Origin: Undibacterium sp. YM2
GTDB lineage: Bacteria > Pseudomonadota > Gammaproteobacteria > Burkholderiales > Burkholderiaceae_D
DNA length: 64,000 bases
Assembly (NCBI RefSeq): GCF_009937975.1
Contig: NZ_AP018441.1
Span: 1,550,001 to 1,614,000 of the forward strand
Reading direction: 5' to 3'
The notes under the pieces were generated by a model. It did not search any database. It saw nothing but the letters and a program-made list of their open reading frames with translations, and was not told the DNA's origin. The position numbers and the translations under genes were made by a program. Each line of letters begins with the position of its first letter. The stretch's first letter is position 1. Of this stretch, positions 21,778-29,704 are shown in pieces.

Positions 21778-21992
21778 GGATGATTCTTTGTCATTCAAAG
21801 TCGGTGAGCTGAAGCAGTTGTAGCATTGCTTGCATTTGTTTGATTTGTATCTTACCCGACTGGCAAAGGACTGCCTATGGGAATGCGCTTGGCGTAGCTC
21901 AAAAAAGCTATGGAAGAAGGGGAAGGTATAAAGAAGAATTGCTGTCCAAAAACCAAAAAAGCCCTTGAATAATCAAGAGCTTAATCAGTGAT

Positions 21993-22077
21993 TGGTGCCG
22001 AGAGCCGGAATCGAACCGGCACGCCTTGCGGCGCGGGATTTTGAGTCCCGTGCGTCTACCTATTCCGCCATCTCGGC
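21993..22077 (-). tRNA. tRNA-Leu (anticodon CAA)
   Basis: Reading the minus strand, the acceptor GCCGAGA pairs with TCTCGGC, followed by discriminator A and an encoded CCA. The anticodon stem CGGGA/TCCCG holds the loop CTCAAAA, so the anticodon is CAA (UUG codons). A long variable arm and the TTCGATTC T loop complete a class II tRNA-Leu. Its 3' end faces the restriction island, a common insertion point. Confidence 0.96.
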
Positions 22078-22170
22078 AACGCAGAACGAAATTATGACAG
22101 AGCCGTCAAAATTTTGCAAGCGGGCTGCTGCTTTTGCCGGGTTTGCTGGGTTTCTTATTTTTGTTATTCA

Positions 22171-23595
22171 TCATGGGTTTCTGCCTGGCTGGTCGAAATT
22201 CACGTTCCTGCGCCACATGGCTGGGGTAGGGAAGCGTTTTTGGACGATGCGCAGGTAGTACCACAGGCTGAAGGCGACGATGGCGAGGCTGGTGCTGTTG
22301 GCCATCCAGAAGCCTGCTGCGCCGTGCAGAAAGACGGGGCTGATGTTGTAGGGGTCCAGGCCGAGGATGACGCCGCCACCGAGGCCGCAGCCCCATAGCG
22401 CGAAGGCGTACAGGATGGTGGGGACGATGGCGATTTTATAGGCGCGCAGGATGAAGGCGGTGGTGACCTGTATCGCATCAAAAATCTGGTACACCGAAAT
22501 GAAGGTGAATAGCGGGAAGGCCGCAGCGATGATGATGGGGTTGGATGTGTAGGCGTGCAAAATCAGGTCGCGGCTGAACCAGATGGTGATGCCGATGGGC
22601 ACAGCCAGCATGGCAGCGAGGATGATGCCTGCATTGCCTGTGACGCGGGCGGCCTGCATTTGTTTTGCGCCTATGGCTTGCGCGACCAGGGTGCCGGTGG
22701 CGCTGGCAATAGAGAGCGGCAGCATATAAAGGATGGTGCCAAAGTTGGCGGTGAGCTGGTGGCCGGATACGGCCACTTCACCGAGGCGGGCGATGAACAG
22801 CGCCATGAAGGCGAATGCGGTGACTTCTATGAGGTAGCTCAGGCCCATGGGTATGCCGAGGTGCAGCAGGCTGCGCAGGGCTTTCCAGTTGGGTTTGACG
22901 AAGCCTGTGCCAAATAGTGCAAACAATTCATAGTATTTGACGTGCTTGAGCATGAGCCAGCCAGTGATGAGCATGAGCCAGGCATTGACGGCAGTGGCAG
23001 CCGCGCAGCCAGGGCCACCCATGGCGGGTATGCCAAGGCCGCCGAAGATGAATAAGGTATTGAGCGGGATTTTTATCGCCAGCGCAGCGAGCTGGATTGC
23101 CATGACCATCTTGGGGCGGCCAACGGCGTTATTGAGTGCGCCGTAGATCCTGAAGCCCAGCGTGGCGGGCAGGGCGATGGCCAGTATTTGCAGATATTGT
23201 GCGGCCTTGTCATTCAAGGTCGGTGAAGCTTGTGCGATGGAGAGTAGGCTATTCGGGAACAGCAAGATCAAACAGCCTATGCAGGCGAGAAAGCCGCCCA
23301 GCCACACGCCTTGTTTAATTTCTGCGCCTATCTTTTTGAATTTGCGTGCGCCAAACAATTGGCCAACGACAGGCGAGATGGCTTGCAAGATGCCGTTGAG
23401 GCCGACGAAGATGCTGACGTAAATCGAGATGCCGATGGAGAGTGCGGCCAGGTCAGTCGCCGAGAAACGCGAGGTCATGGCTGTGTCTATCACCCCATTG
23501 CCCACCACTGCCATCTGGCCCACCATCATGGGCCATGAGAGTGAGGCGATGCGCTTGATGTTGCCGCGCAGCGTGCTGGGGTGTTCGGTCTTCAT
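22171..23595 (-). CDS. MATE family multidrug efflux transporter (NorM-like)
   Basis: A 474-residue, 12-helix inner-membrane antiporter of the MATE family, exporting cationic drugs or metabolites in exchange for Na+ or H+. Family marks are SLSWPMMVGQMAVVGNGVIDTAM near the N-terminus, GQLFGARKF after helix 2, and the matching LVAQAIGAKQM in the second half. The start at 23595 is chosen because its ATG overlaps the stop of the upstream glycosyltransferase (ATGA); longer starts run into that gene. Coupling to the glycosyltransferase is notable but gives no substrate clue. Confidence in family is high, substrate unknown. Confidence 0.9.
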   Translation of the reverse strand: MKTEHPSTLRGNIKRIASLSWPMMVGQMAVVGNGVIDTAMTSRFSATDLAALSIGISIYVSIFVGLNGILQAISPVVGQLFGARKFKKIGAEIKQGVWLGGFLACIGCLILLFPNSLLSIAQASPTLNDKAAQYLQILAIALPATLGFRIYGALNNAVGRPKMVMAIQLAALAIKIPLNTLFIFGGLGIPAMGGPGCAAATAVNAWLMLITGWLMLKHVKYYELFALFGTGFVKPNWKALRSLLHLGIPMGLSYLIEVTAFAFMALFIARLGEVAVSGHQLTANFGTILYMLPLSIASATGTLVAQAIGAKQMQAARVTGNAGIILAAMLAVPIGITIWFSRDLILHAYTSNPIIIAAAFPLFTFISVYQIFDAIQVTTAFILRAYKIAIVPTILYAFALWGCGLGGGVILGLDPYNISPVFLHGAAGFWMANSTSLAIVAFSLWYYLRIVQKRFPTPAMWRRNVNFDQPGRNP

Positions 23596-25316
23596 TGCTG
23601 CTTGCGCTGGTACAGGGTAAACAATTCGTCGTTGTCGGCGGCGCGGTGGCCTGACCACAGGACTGTCCATTGTTCTTGCTTGTATTCTGCTGGCAGTGCG
23701 GGCTCATTTCTGGATTTCTTGCTGTTCTGTACCAGCAGGAGCTGGCAGTCGTGATCAGAGAATCCGGCAAACTGCAGCTTGCCAAAATAGGCGAATGAGG
23801 CGCGTTGCGATGGGCCTATGTGGGCTTGTATGCAGCCCATATTGGCGGGTACTTTTTGTGCCAGCTCTTTGGCCAGTGGTGCATAGCTGACCTTTTGATT
23901 GACCCATGGCAGCCCCAGGCTTTGTATCAGCAGCCAGCACAGGATCACACCACCGCTGGACAAGACAACTGCACGCCACAAGACCGCAGGTTGCCTGGAT
24001 ATGCGCCAATATACGAGGCGGAACCAGGCGACGGTCGCTGCCAGGGCAATGATGAAGGCAAAGACGCTGAAGCTGGACTGATAGCCCGGCACCATGCTGG
24101 CTACTTTCCTGGACATGCCAGCGGGCCAGCCAGTCTGGTCTGCCAGCCAGTACAGCCAGATAAAGCCCGCCGCCGCAGTAAAGACGATGACCGAGAACCA
24201 ATCCACAGCGTTGATGGCGCTGCGTTTCATGGTCGGCAAACCAAAGGCGGCAAGTATTGCCAGTGCGGGCAGTATCGGTAAGAGTATGGCTTCTTCAGAC
24301 TGATGGTTGAAGATGCCGAGCACGGCAAAACAGATCAGAAAGCTGACTGGCAATGAGATATGCAGGGCTTTCTCTTGTTTGCGCCAGGCATAGATTGCCC
24401 AGGCTGCAAATGGCCAGGCGGGCCAGCTAAACCAGATACCATAGCGGAACAGGTAGCTGACGCTGTCTGTATTGGGGAAATTGAACTGACGGTAGTTCCA
24501 CAACATCCATGCCTGGTAAGGCGAGCTGTCATAAGGATGCGCCAGGTTGATGGTGATGAGCCAGGCGCCTGCAATGGCAATCGCCACAGGCAGGCAGGTG
24601 TTGATCAGGTATATCAGCGGCTGGCGCTGCTGGCGGTAAGCGCAGACTGCCAGCAGGCTGGTCCATAGACCAGTTGGCAATACCCAGCCACGAGTTAATA
24701 CCAGCAAGCCTAAGATGCCACCGATTTTTGCGGCGGTAAGCCTGGCAGGTTCGTCGAGCAGCCGTACGCACATATACAGGGTGCAGGCGATCAGGGATAT
24801 CTGCAGTGCTTCTGCACTGGTTTCATGGCTGCGCAGCAGGAGGCCAAGGCAGCCGAGGTAAATCAGCAAGGCGCCGTCAGCGAGGGTGCGGCCAAAATCG
24901 CGTGCTTCTGGCTGGCCACCAAAGGCCAGTTTCAATGGCTGGGCTTCTGGCCTTCGGCCCAGCAGGTAAGTGGCATACCAGACCGAGAGTGAACCTAGTA
25001 GGAAGCAGATGCCGGTACTCAGGCGGGCGGCCATGGGTTCGCCCACGAGCCAGCCAAATAATTTAATGCAGATGGCACCGAGCCAGAAAGCCAGCGGGCC
25101 TTCTTCTGGCATGGGCAGGCCGACGATGTGCGGCCACAACCAGTCTGCCAGGTTGCCATGTGCCATGGTCCACATGATGCCAAAGCCAGCGGCATCGTCG
25201 CCTTTCCATGGGTCACGGCCTATCAGGCCGGGCAGGATATACAGGAGACAGAGGGCGATGATTCCCCAGCGCGGTAGCGCAACTGTTGCGGCAGCAGGAA
25301 GTCGGACTGGCTTCAT
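23592..25316 (-). CDS. ArnT-like integral-membrane glycosyltransferase
   Basis: A 574-residue polytopic protein with about 11-12 membrane helices and a periplasmic C-terminal domain, the GT-C plan of ArnT and PMT-type transferases. The first periplasmic loop has IGRDPWKGDDAAGFGIMW, placing the acidic catalytic residue pair where GT-C enzymes have it, followed by EEGPLAFWLGA. Such enzymes move a sugar from a polyprenyl-phosphate donor to lipid A, glycan or protein on the periplasmic side. The acceptor here is unknown; no lipid A aminoarabinose genes are nearby. It overlaps the MATE transporter gene by four bases and probably shares its mRNA. Confidence 0.8.
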   Translation of the reverse strand: MKPVRLPAAATVALPRWGIIALCLLYILPGLIGRDPWKGDDAAGFGIMWTMAHGNLADWLWPHIVGLPMPEEGPLAFWLGAICIKLFGWLVGEPMAARLSTGICFLLGSLSVWYATYLLGRRPEAQPLKLAFGGQPEARDFGRTLADGALLIYLGCLGLLLRSHETSAEALQISLIACTLYMCVRLLDEPARLTAAKIGGILGLLVLTRGWVLPTGLWTSLLAVCAYRQQRQPLIYLINTCLPVAIAIAGAWLITINLAHPYDSSPYQAWMLWNYRQFNFPNTDSVSYLFRYGIWFSWPAWPFAAWAIYAWRKQEKALHISLPVSFLICFAVLGIFNHQSEEAILLPILPALAILAAFGLPTMKRSAINAVDWFSVIVFTAAAGFIWLYWLADQTGWPAGMSRKVASMVPGYQSSFSVFAFIIALAATVAWFRLVYWRISRQPAVLWRAVVLSSGGVILCWLLIQSLGLPWVNQKVSYAPLAKELAQKVPANMGCIQAHIGPSQRASFAYFGKLQFAGFSDHDCQLLLVQNSKKSRNEPALPAEYKQEQWTVLWSGHRAADNDELFTLYQRKQQ

Positions 25317-25362
25317 ATCTGGGTGGTGGAGGGAAAGGATGCTTATTGTAGGGTAAAGCTGT

Positions 25363-25396
25363 AGTAAAAAAGGCAGCCTGGGCTGCCTTTTTTACT
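25363..25396. terminator. Rho-independent terminator after rpmE2
   Basis: AAAAAAGGCAGC and GCTGCCTTTTTT form a strong hairpin with a short loop, T-rich on both strands. It terminates the leftward rpmE2 transcript about 105 bases after its stop. Confidence 0.85.
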
Positions 25397-25499
25397 AAAA
25401 ACTCTTGGGAACCACAGACTGTCTTGCGTACTCTGCAATTTTGTATTAGCAGGGTTGCCTCTGCCAATGCATGAAACCGTGCTGTGTTTCCCTTGCCGA

Positions 25500-25766
25500 T
25501 TAGTTGGCGACAGAAGTCTTGGAACCGACTTTGCCGAACTTTTGGCGGAATTTTTCAACGCGACCGGCCGTATCCACGATTTTGTGTTTGCCAGTGTAGA
25601 AAGGATGAGATTCTGCAGAAACCTCGATCTTTACCAGTGGGTATTCTTTACCTTCAAACTCACCTTTGTCTTTGGTGCCGATAGTTGAACGTGTGATGAA
25701 TTTGAAATCGCAAGATACGTCGTGGAACAGAACTTCGCGATAATTTGGGTGGATGCCGTCTTTCAT
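25500..25766 (-). CDS. rpmE2: 50S ribosomal protein bL31, type B
   Basis: An 88-residue protein starting [16 protein letters not shown] and ending in a basic tail, a clear bL31. It lacks the CxxC zinc ligands of type A L31, so it is the zinc-independent paralogue that often replaces type A under zinc limitation. ATG 25766 is chosen over an upstream in-frame start because homologues begin with MK(D/P)GIHP and a TTGAGG ribosome binding site lies just before it. It is a monocistronic gene with its own promoter and terminator. Confidence 0.95.
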   Translation of the reverse strand: MKDGIHPNYREVLFHDVSCDFKFITRSTIGTKDKGEFEGKEYPLVKIEVSAESHPFYTGKHKIVDTAGRVEKFRQKFGKVGSKTSVAN

Positions 25767-25869
25767 GCTTGCCTCAAGATAGTGTAGGTAGCCAATAAGC
25801 ACTTCGTCGGTCGTCTTGCTTCTTGACCCGATTGCATTATCACTTGCCAAAGGTTAAATAATTGTCTGG

Positions 25870-25905
25870 ATTTTGGACGCCCAAAATGCCAAGCCGATGA
25901 TTATA
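25870..25905 (-). promoter_or_regulatory. rpmE2 promoter -10 and leader inverted repeat
   Basis: On the minus strand TATAAT (25900-25905) is a perfect -10, though no good -35 is seen. Just downstream lies a perfect 7-bp inverted repeat (ATTTTGG and CCAAAAT, 25870-25887) with a four-base loop, in or next to the start of a leader of about 125 bases. It could be an operator (for example for Zur, which controls type B L31 in other bacteria) or an RNA hairpin; this is unproven. Confidence 0.4.
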
Positions 25906-26296
25906 CAATGAAAATTGGGAGTTTTGCGATGGGATGTTGTCGGAGTTGGGGGCCTATTGTAGAGAAATTTGAGGTGGATAAGGTTGGCTTGAGTGAGATT
26001 GCGTTATTTATTTAATATGTTTCTATCCTTTTTTGCCGCGACTTTTCCTAGCTTGCTACGAACGCCACTGGTGCGCCAGCCCGGTAGGTTTCTGCCTGCG
26101 CAGGAGCGACGAATTTGAGGGTGGTCTCTTTGCATGAGCTTCTGGATATCTTCGATTTTTCTCAGTCTTTCTCTGTGATAGCTCTGTGTCTCTGTGTTGG
26201 GAGGTCTTGAATTTAAAGAACCATAGACTATCAGACCCATAATCACCCCTAACTTGATAAAATCCCCATTTTTGCACCAAATCCTGAAGGAAAAAC
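25906..26296. other. Intergenic region between rpmE2 and the TRIC gene
   Basis: No convincing gene. A G+C-rich patch at about 26074-26108 contains the palindrome CCTGCGCAGG and looks like another dispersed repeat. Short frames here have no recognisable products. Confidence 0.5.
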
Positions 26297-26926
26297 ATGA
26301 CGACGAGCTATCTGGGTATGAGTTCGATGTTGCATACCATTGAAGTCGCCGGGATACTGGCTTTTGCCAGTTCGGGATTTATTGAGGCGCGGCGCAAGCG
26401 TATGGATGTGGTGGGAGTGTTCACCGTGGCCTTCATCACGGCCTTTGGTGGCGGCACCCTGCGTGATCTGCTATTGGACAGGCGGCCCTTGTTCTGGGTG
26501 GAGAATCAGGAATACCCTATCCTGATCTTTGTCATGTCGATTATCGCCATCCCGTTTTTGCGGCATTTACGTAATGCCGTGACTGAAAACGCCATTGTCC
26601 TGGCCGATGCCTTAGGGCTGGGTCTGTTCAGTGTGACCGGAGCATCCCTGGCGCAAGAAGCGCAGATGCCCATGTTTGTCTGCGTGATGATGGGGGTTAT
26701 TACGGGGATTTTTGGTGGAGTTTTGCGCGATATTATCTGCAATGAAATACCGTTGGTGTTCCGCCGCAGCCACTTATATGCGACCTGTGCGTTTGCCGGT
26801 TGCTGGACCTACCTGATACTGAACTGGCTGGAGCTCAATGAAGGTGTAGCCCTGTGGTTTGGTGTGGGCATCTGTTTCGTACTGCGCATGATGGCAGTAC
26901 GGTTTGACTGGAAATTGCCGGTCTAG
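26297..26926 (+). CDS. TRIC-type cation channel family protein (YicG/UPF0126)
   Basis: A 209-residue membrane protein with seven predicted helices and an internal duplication, each half carrying the Gly-rich signature: FGGGTLRDLLLDRRPLFW in the first and FGGVLRDIICNEIPLVF in the second. This is the bacterial TRIC (trimeric intracellular cation channel) family, with members that conduct K+ and other monovalent cations. The ribosome binding site GAAGGAAAAAC precedes the ATG. It is a single-gene unit with no visible regulator. Confidence 0.9.
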   Translation: MTTSYLGMSSMLHTIEVAGILAFASSGFIEARRKRMDVVGVFTVAFITAFGGGTLRDLLLDRRPLFWVENQEYPILIFVMSIIAIPFLRHLRNAVTENAIVLADALGLGLFSVTGASLAQEAQMPMFVCVMMGVITGIFGGVLRDIICNEIPLVFRRSHLYATCAFAGCWTYLILNWLELNEGVALWFGVGICFVLRMMAVRFDWKLPV

Positions 26927-26947
26927 CCAGGTTTTGCCTGGCCTTGC

Positions 26948-27631
26948 CTAGTCCTGGTTGTTGACGACCAGTTGCAGGCCGCATTCTTTTTCTGCTGGTC
27001 TGGCTTTTTTCAGGGGCGGGCGGGCGACCAGGCCTGCCAGGAACATGTCTATCATGTCTTCTGCGTGCAGCATCAGGCAATAGGCGGATGAGTCTTCCAG
27101 CCATTCATGGACTATGCCTATGACGTAGGCGTGGATGGCCTGCATAGCGATCCAGGTGTCGGTGTCAGGATGCAGTTGTCCCTGGTCAACCGCCTGCTGG
27201 ACCATGGCCTGCACTTTGGACAGGCATTCAACCCGTTTTTCACTTTCGGCGCTGAAGAAGATCAGGTCACTGTTCTTTTCGCAGCGATGAAAAATGATGT
27301 CAAACACATTTTGCTGGCGTGCATTACCGGTGACGAGGTTGAGGAAGTGGACGTTTAATTGCCTGATGCCTGCCAGCGGGTCCTTGTGTGGCGTGGAGAC
27401 TATCTCGTTGAGCAACGCTTCCATGGGCAGGAAGGCGCGGTCGCACATGGCCTGGAACAGGGCGTTCTTGTCCTTGAAGTGCCAGTAGATGGCGCCGCGC
27501 GTCATGCCTGCTGCGCTGGCAACATCATTGAGTGTGGTACTGGTGACACCTTTTTCGGCGAACACTTTTTCTGCCGCGTCTAGCAGAGTATTATAAGTTT
27601 CCTGTGCTTCTTCTTTCGTCTTCCTGACCAT
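26948..27631 (-). CDS. TetR/AcrR-type repressor of the adjacent RND efflux pump
   Basis: A 227-residue AcrR-like regulator. The N-terminus MVRKTKEEAQETYNTLLDAA followed by LNDVASAAGMTRGAIYWHF is the conserved AcrR/TtgR helix-turn-helix. Start 27631 has AAAGGAAAC eight bases upstream and matches homologues. It is divergent from the acrAB/oprM-type operon and most likely represses it, releasing DNA when drugs bind the C-terminal pocket. An AcrR-like operator inside the pump promoter at 28192-28219 supports this. The regulator itself starts 560 bases away and should have its own promoter. Confidence 0.9.
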   Translation of the reverse strand: MVRKTKEEAQETYNTLLDAAEKVFAEKGVTSTTLNDVASAAGMTRGAIYWHFKDKNALFQAMCDRAFLPMEALLNEIVSTPHKDPLAGIRQLNVHFLNLVTGNARQQNVFDIIFHRCEKNSDLIFFSAESEKRVECLSKVQAMVQQAVDQGQLHPDTDTWIAMQAIHAYVIGIVHEWLEDSSAYCLMLHAEDMIDMFLAGLVARPPLKKARPAEKECGLQLVVNNQD

Positions 27632-28191
27632 TTTGTTTCCTTTGTGTACGCGGCCAATTTTTATCGCGACGTACAAATTTTTTTGCTGTCTCTTCGTTAT
27701 TGTATGTGATCACTGCAGGGTGAAAAGCGCTGAAAGCCTGAGGCTCGCTACTAATCACACTGCGTGAGTAAGACATGTATTCCGGTTATACCGTTTTTAT
27801 GTTTTTAAAACCTGCATTGTTACGCATTGATACTGCTCTACATTTAAAAAATCGACCTGTTGCAGATCAAATCTGTTGCCTCGCAGCAGAAATTTATTGT
27901 CTGCTTTATACTTGTTTACTTGCCTGTCTTGCCAGCCTCTATCAACCCTCGGGATCGGGATGTCATGAGGCTTTCATCAGGCTGCTTTATAAAGCATTTA
28001 AATACCGCGCTTGTCATTCATGCTGCTAATGACTGCAAACAATTCTTGTTAATTTGAACACGACTCACGAAGAGTCATATAAATATAGCCCAAGAGAAAC
28101 TGCACCATTAGGCGCTGGTTTTTCATAGGTAAGCATCAATTCAGATCTCACCCAAATCCCTGTTTTACCGTAGGGCTGTTTAAAAACTTTA
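27632..28191. other. Long intergenic region between acrR-like gene and pump promoter
   Basis: About 560 bases, AT-rich, without a credible gene; an 84-codon frame at 27775-28029 has an unnatural Cys/Leu-rich composition and no ribosome binding site. It should contain the repressor's own promoter, possibly near the TACAAT at about 27697-27702 on the minus strand. Confidence 0.4.
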
Positions 28192-28219
28192 TTTACAAAC
28201 ATTCGTGAATGTATATAAT
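28192..28219 (+). promoter_or_regulatory. RND pump promoter with overlapping AcrR-like operator
   Basis: TTTACA (28192-28197), a 16-base spacer, and a perfect TATAAT (28214-28219) form a strong sigma-70 promoter. The spacer holds the palindrome ACATTCGTGAATGT (28199-28212). The stretch 28194-28217 differs from the published E. coli acrAB operator at only a few positions (comparison from memory). A bound repressor would block RNA polymerase directly. Confidence 0.75.
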
Positions 28220-28256
28220 AGCACACCGCCTTTCCTTTTAGAAGAAAGAATCTCCT

Positions 28257-29630
28257 ATGCGCTCCCCTGTAAAACCAATAACAAATGTATTTAAGCTAAC
28301 TTCAGTGACTAGTCAGATGACACAGGCTTTGCCTGCTTTGCGTATTGCTGCTATCAGCCTGCCTTTGCTGGTGCTGGCCGCCTGTGGCGATAAAGGGGCT
28401 GCCAATGCTGCCGGCCCAGGCAAGATGCCGCCGCCAGAAGTGAATGTCGTTACCGTGCAGCCACGTAACCTGGGCATGGACTTTGAATATGCGGCGCAAA
28501 CCGCAGGTTCACGCGAAACTGAAGTACGGGCCCGCGTCGCTGGTATCCTGGAAAACCGCCTGTATGAAGAAGGTTCTCGTGTTAAAGCTGGCACAGTCCT
28601 GTTCCAGATCGACCAGGGTGCTTACCGCACGCAACTGGCCTCTGCTGAAGCGTCTGCTGGCGTGGCAGAAGCCAAACTGAACCAGGCCAAACGCGAATTT
28701 GCCCGCCTGACACCACTGGCAGCAGAAAAAGCCATCAGTCAGAAAGAATTTGACGATGCCAAGTCTGCACTGGAAACAGCAGAAGCCAGCTACAAGCAAG
28801 TGCAGGCCCAGGTGAATGAAGCCAAACTCAATCTGGGTTATACCCGTGTTGTGGCACCGATTGATGGTGTGACTGGTGTTGCTGCCAAATCAAACGGTAG
28901 CCTGGTGACAGCAGCAGACAGTTTGCTGACCACCATCGTGCAAACTGATCCTGTGTATGTCAACTTCAGCGTACCGGAAGCCGATTACCTGAAACTGAGC
29001 AAGGACGTAGGCGCAGGCAAGATCGCCTTGCCTGGCAAGAAAACCAATAACGGTAGTCTGGCGTTTGATGTGCAACTGAAACTGGCGGATGGCAGTACAG
29101 CCCCGGTCACCGGCAAGATGAACTTTGTCAGCGAAAAAGTGAACCCGGCTACCGGCGGTTTTGATGCCCGTGCCCAGGTGCCTAATCCTGATGGCACATT
29201 GCGCCCAGGCCAGTTTGTACGCGTGATACTCAGCGGTGCTACCCGTAGTGCTGCCATTGCGATACCTCAGCGTGCTGTGATTGACAGCCCTATGGGTAAG
29301 ATCGTATTTACGGTGTCGCCAGATAACAAGCTGGTACCAAAACCGGTTGAGCTGGATGGCTGGTCCCATGGTGAATGGATAGTGACCAAGGGTTTGCAAG
29401 GTGGCGACCGCGTATTGGTGGATGGTTTCATCAAAGCGCATGATCCTGGCATGACGGTAACGCCAATCGCGATTACGGCCAATGCTGCAGCCCAGGCTGC
29501 ACCAGCGGGTGCGCCACCAGGTGCTCCTGCTGCCGGTGGCAAACCACCTGCCGCCAGTGCATCTGCTTCAGCACCTGCAGCATCTGCCGCATCTGCAACA
29601 CCGGCTGCCAGCGCAGGGGAAAAACACTAA
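28257..29630 (+). CDS. RND efflux periplasmic adaptor subunit (AcrA/MexA-like lipoprotein)
   Basis: A 457-residue membrane fusion protein. A lipobox LVLAAC sits at about residues 38-43, so the mature protein is a lipid-anchored periplasmic adaptor. It has the usual lipoyl/hairpin/barrel order: EVRARVAGILENRLYEEGSRVKAG (lipoyl half), a long alpha-hairpin rich in Ala and Glu, then LGYTRVVAPIDGVTG. It links the inner-membrane pump to the outer-membrane channel. The C-terminus is a long Ala/Pro/Ser-rich tail of about 60 residues. The ATG at 28257 is about 30 bases after the promoter; an internal ATG at 28317 is a weaker alternative. Confidence 0.93.
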   Translation: MRSPVKPITNVFKLTSVTSQMTQALPALRIAAISLPLLVLAACGDKGAANAAGPGKMPPPEVNVVTVQPRNLGMDFEYAAQTAGSRETEVRARVAGILENRLYEEGSRVKAGTVLFQIDQGAYRTQLASAEASAGVAEAKLNQAKREFARLTPLAAEKAISQKEFDDAKSALETAEASYKQVQAQVNEAKLNLGYTRVVAPIDGVTGVAAKSNGSLVTAADSLLTTIVQTDPVYVNFSVPEADYLKLSKDVGAGKIALPGKKTNNGSLAFDVQLKLADGSTAPVTGKMNFVSEKVNPATGGFDARAQVPNPDGTLRPGQFVRVILSGATRSAAIAIPQRAVIDSPMGKIVFTVSPDNKLVPKPVELDGWSHGEWIVTKGLQGGDRVLVDGFIKAHDPGMTVTPIAITANAAAQAAPAGAPPGAPAAGGKPPAASASASAPAASAASATPAASAGEKH

Positions 29631-29704
29631 GCCCGTATCTTCAAGCCAAAGTATCAAGCTGAAAATCCGCTGCATAACAAAGCTAAGGCTACAAGGAATA
29701 ATTC

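Noticed and set aside
27775..28029. An 84-codon frame in the acrR-acrA gap as a small protein gene
   Set aside because: No ribosome binding site, odd Cys/Leu-rich composition, and no overlap with any known small protein family.
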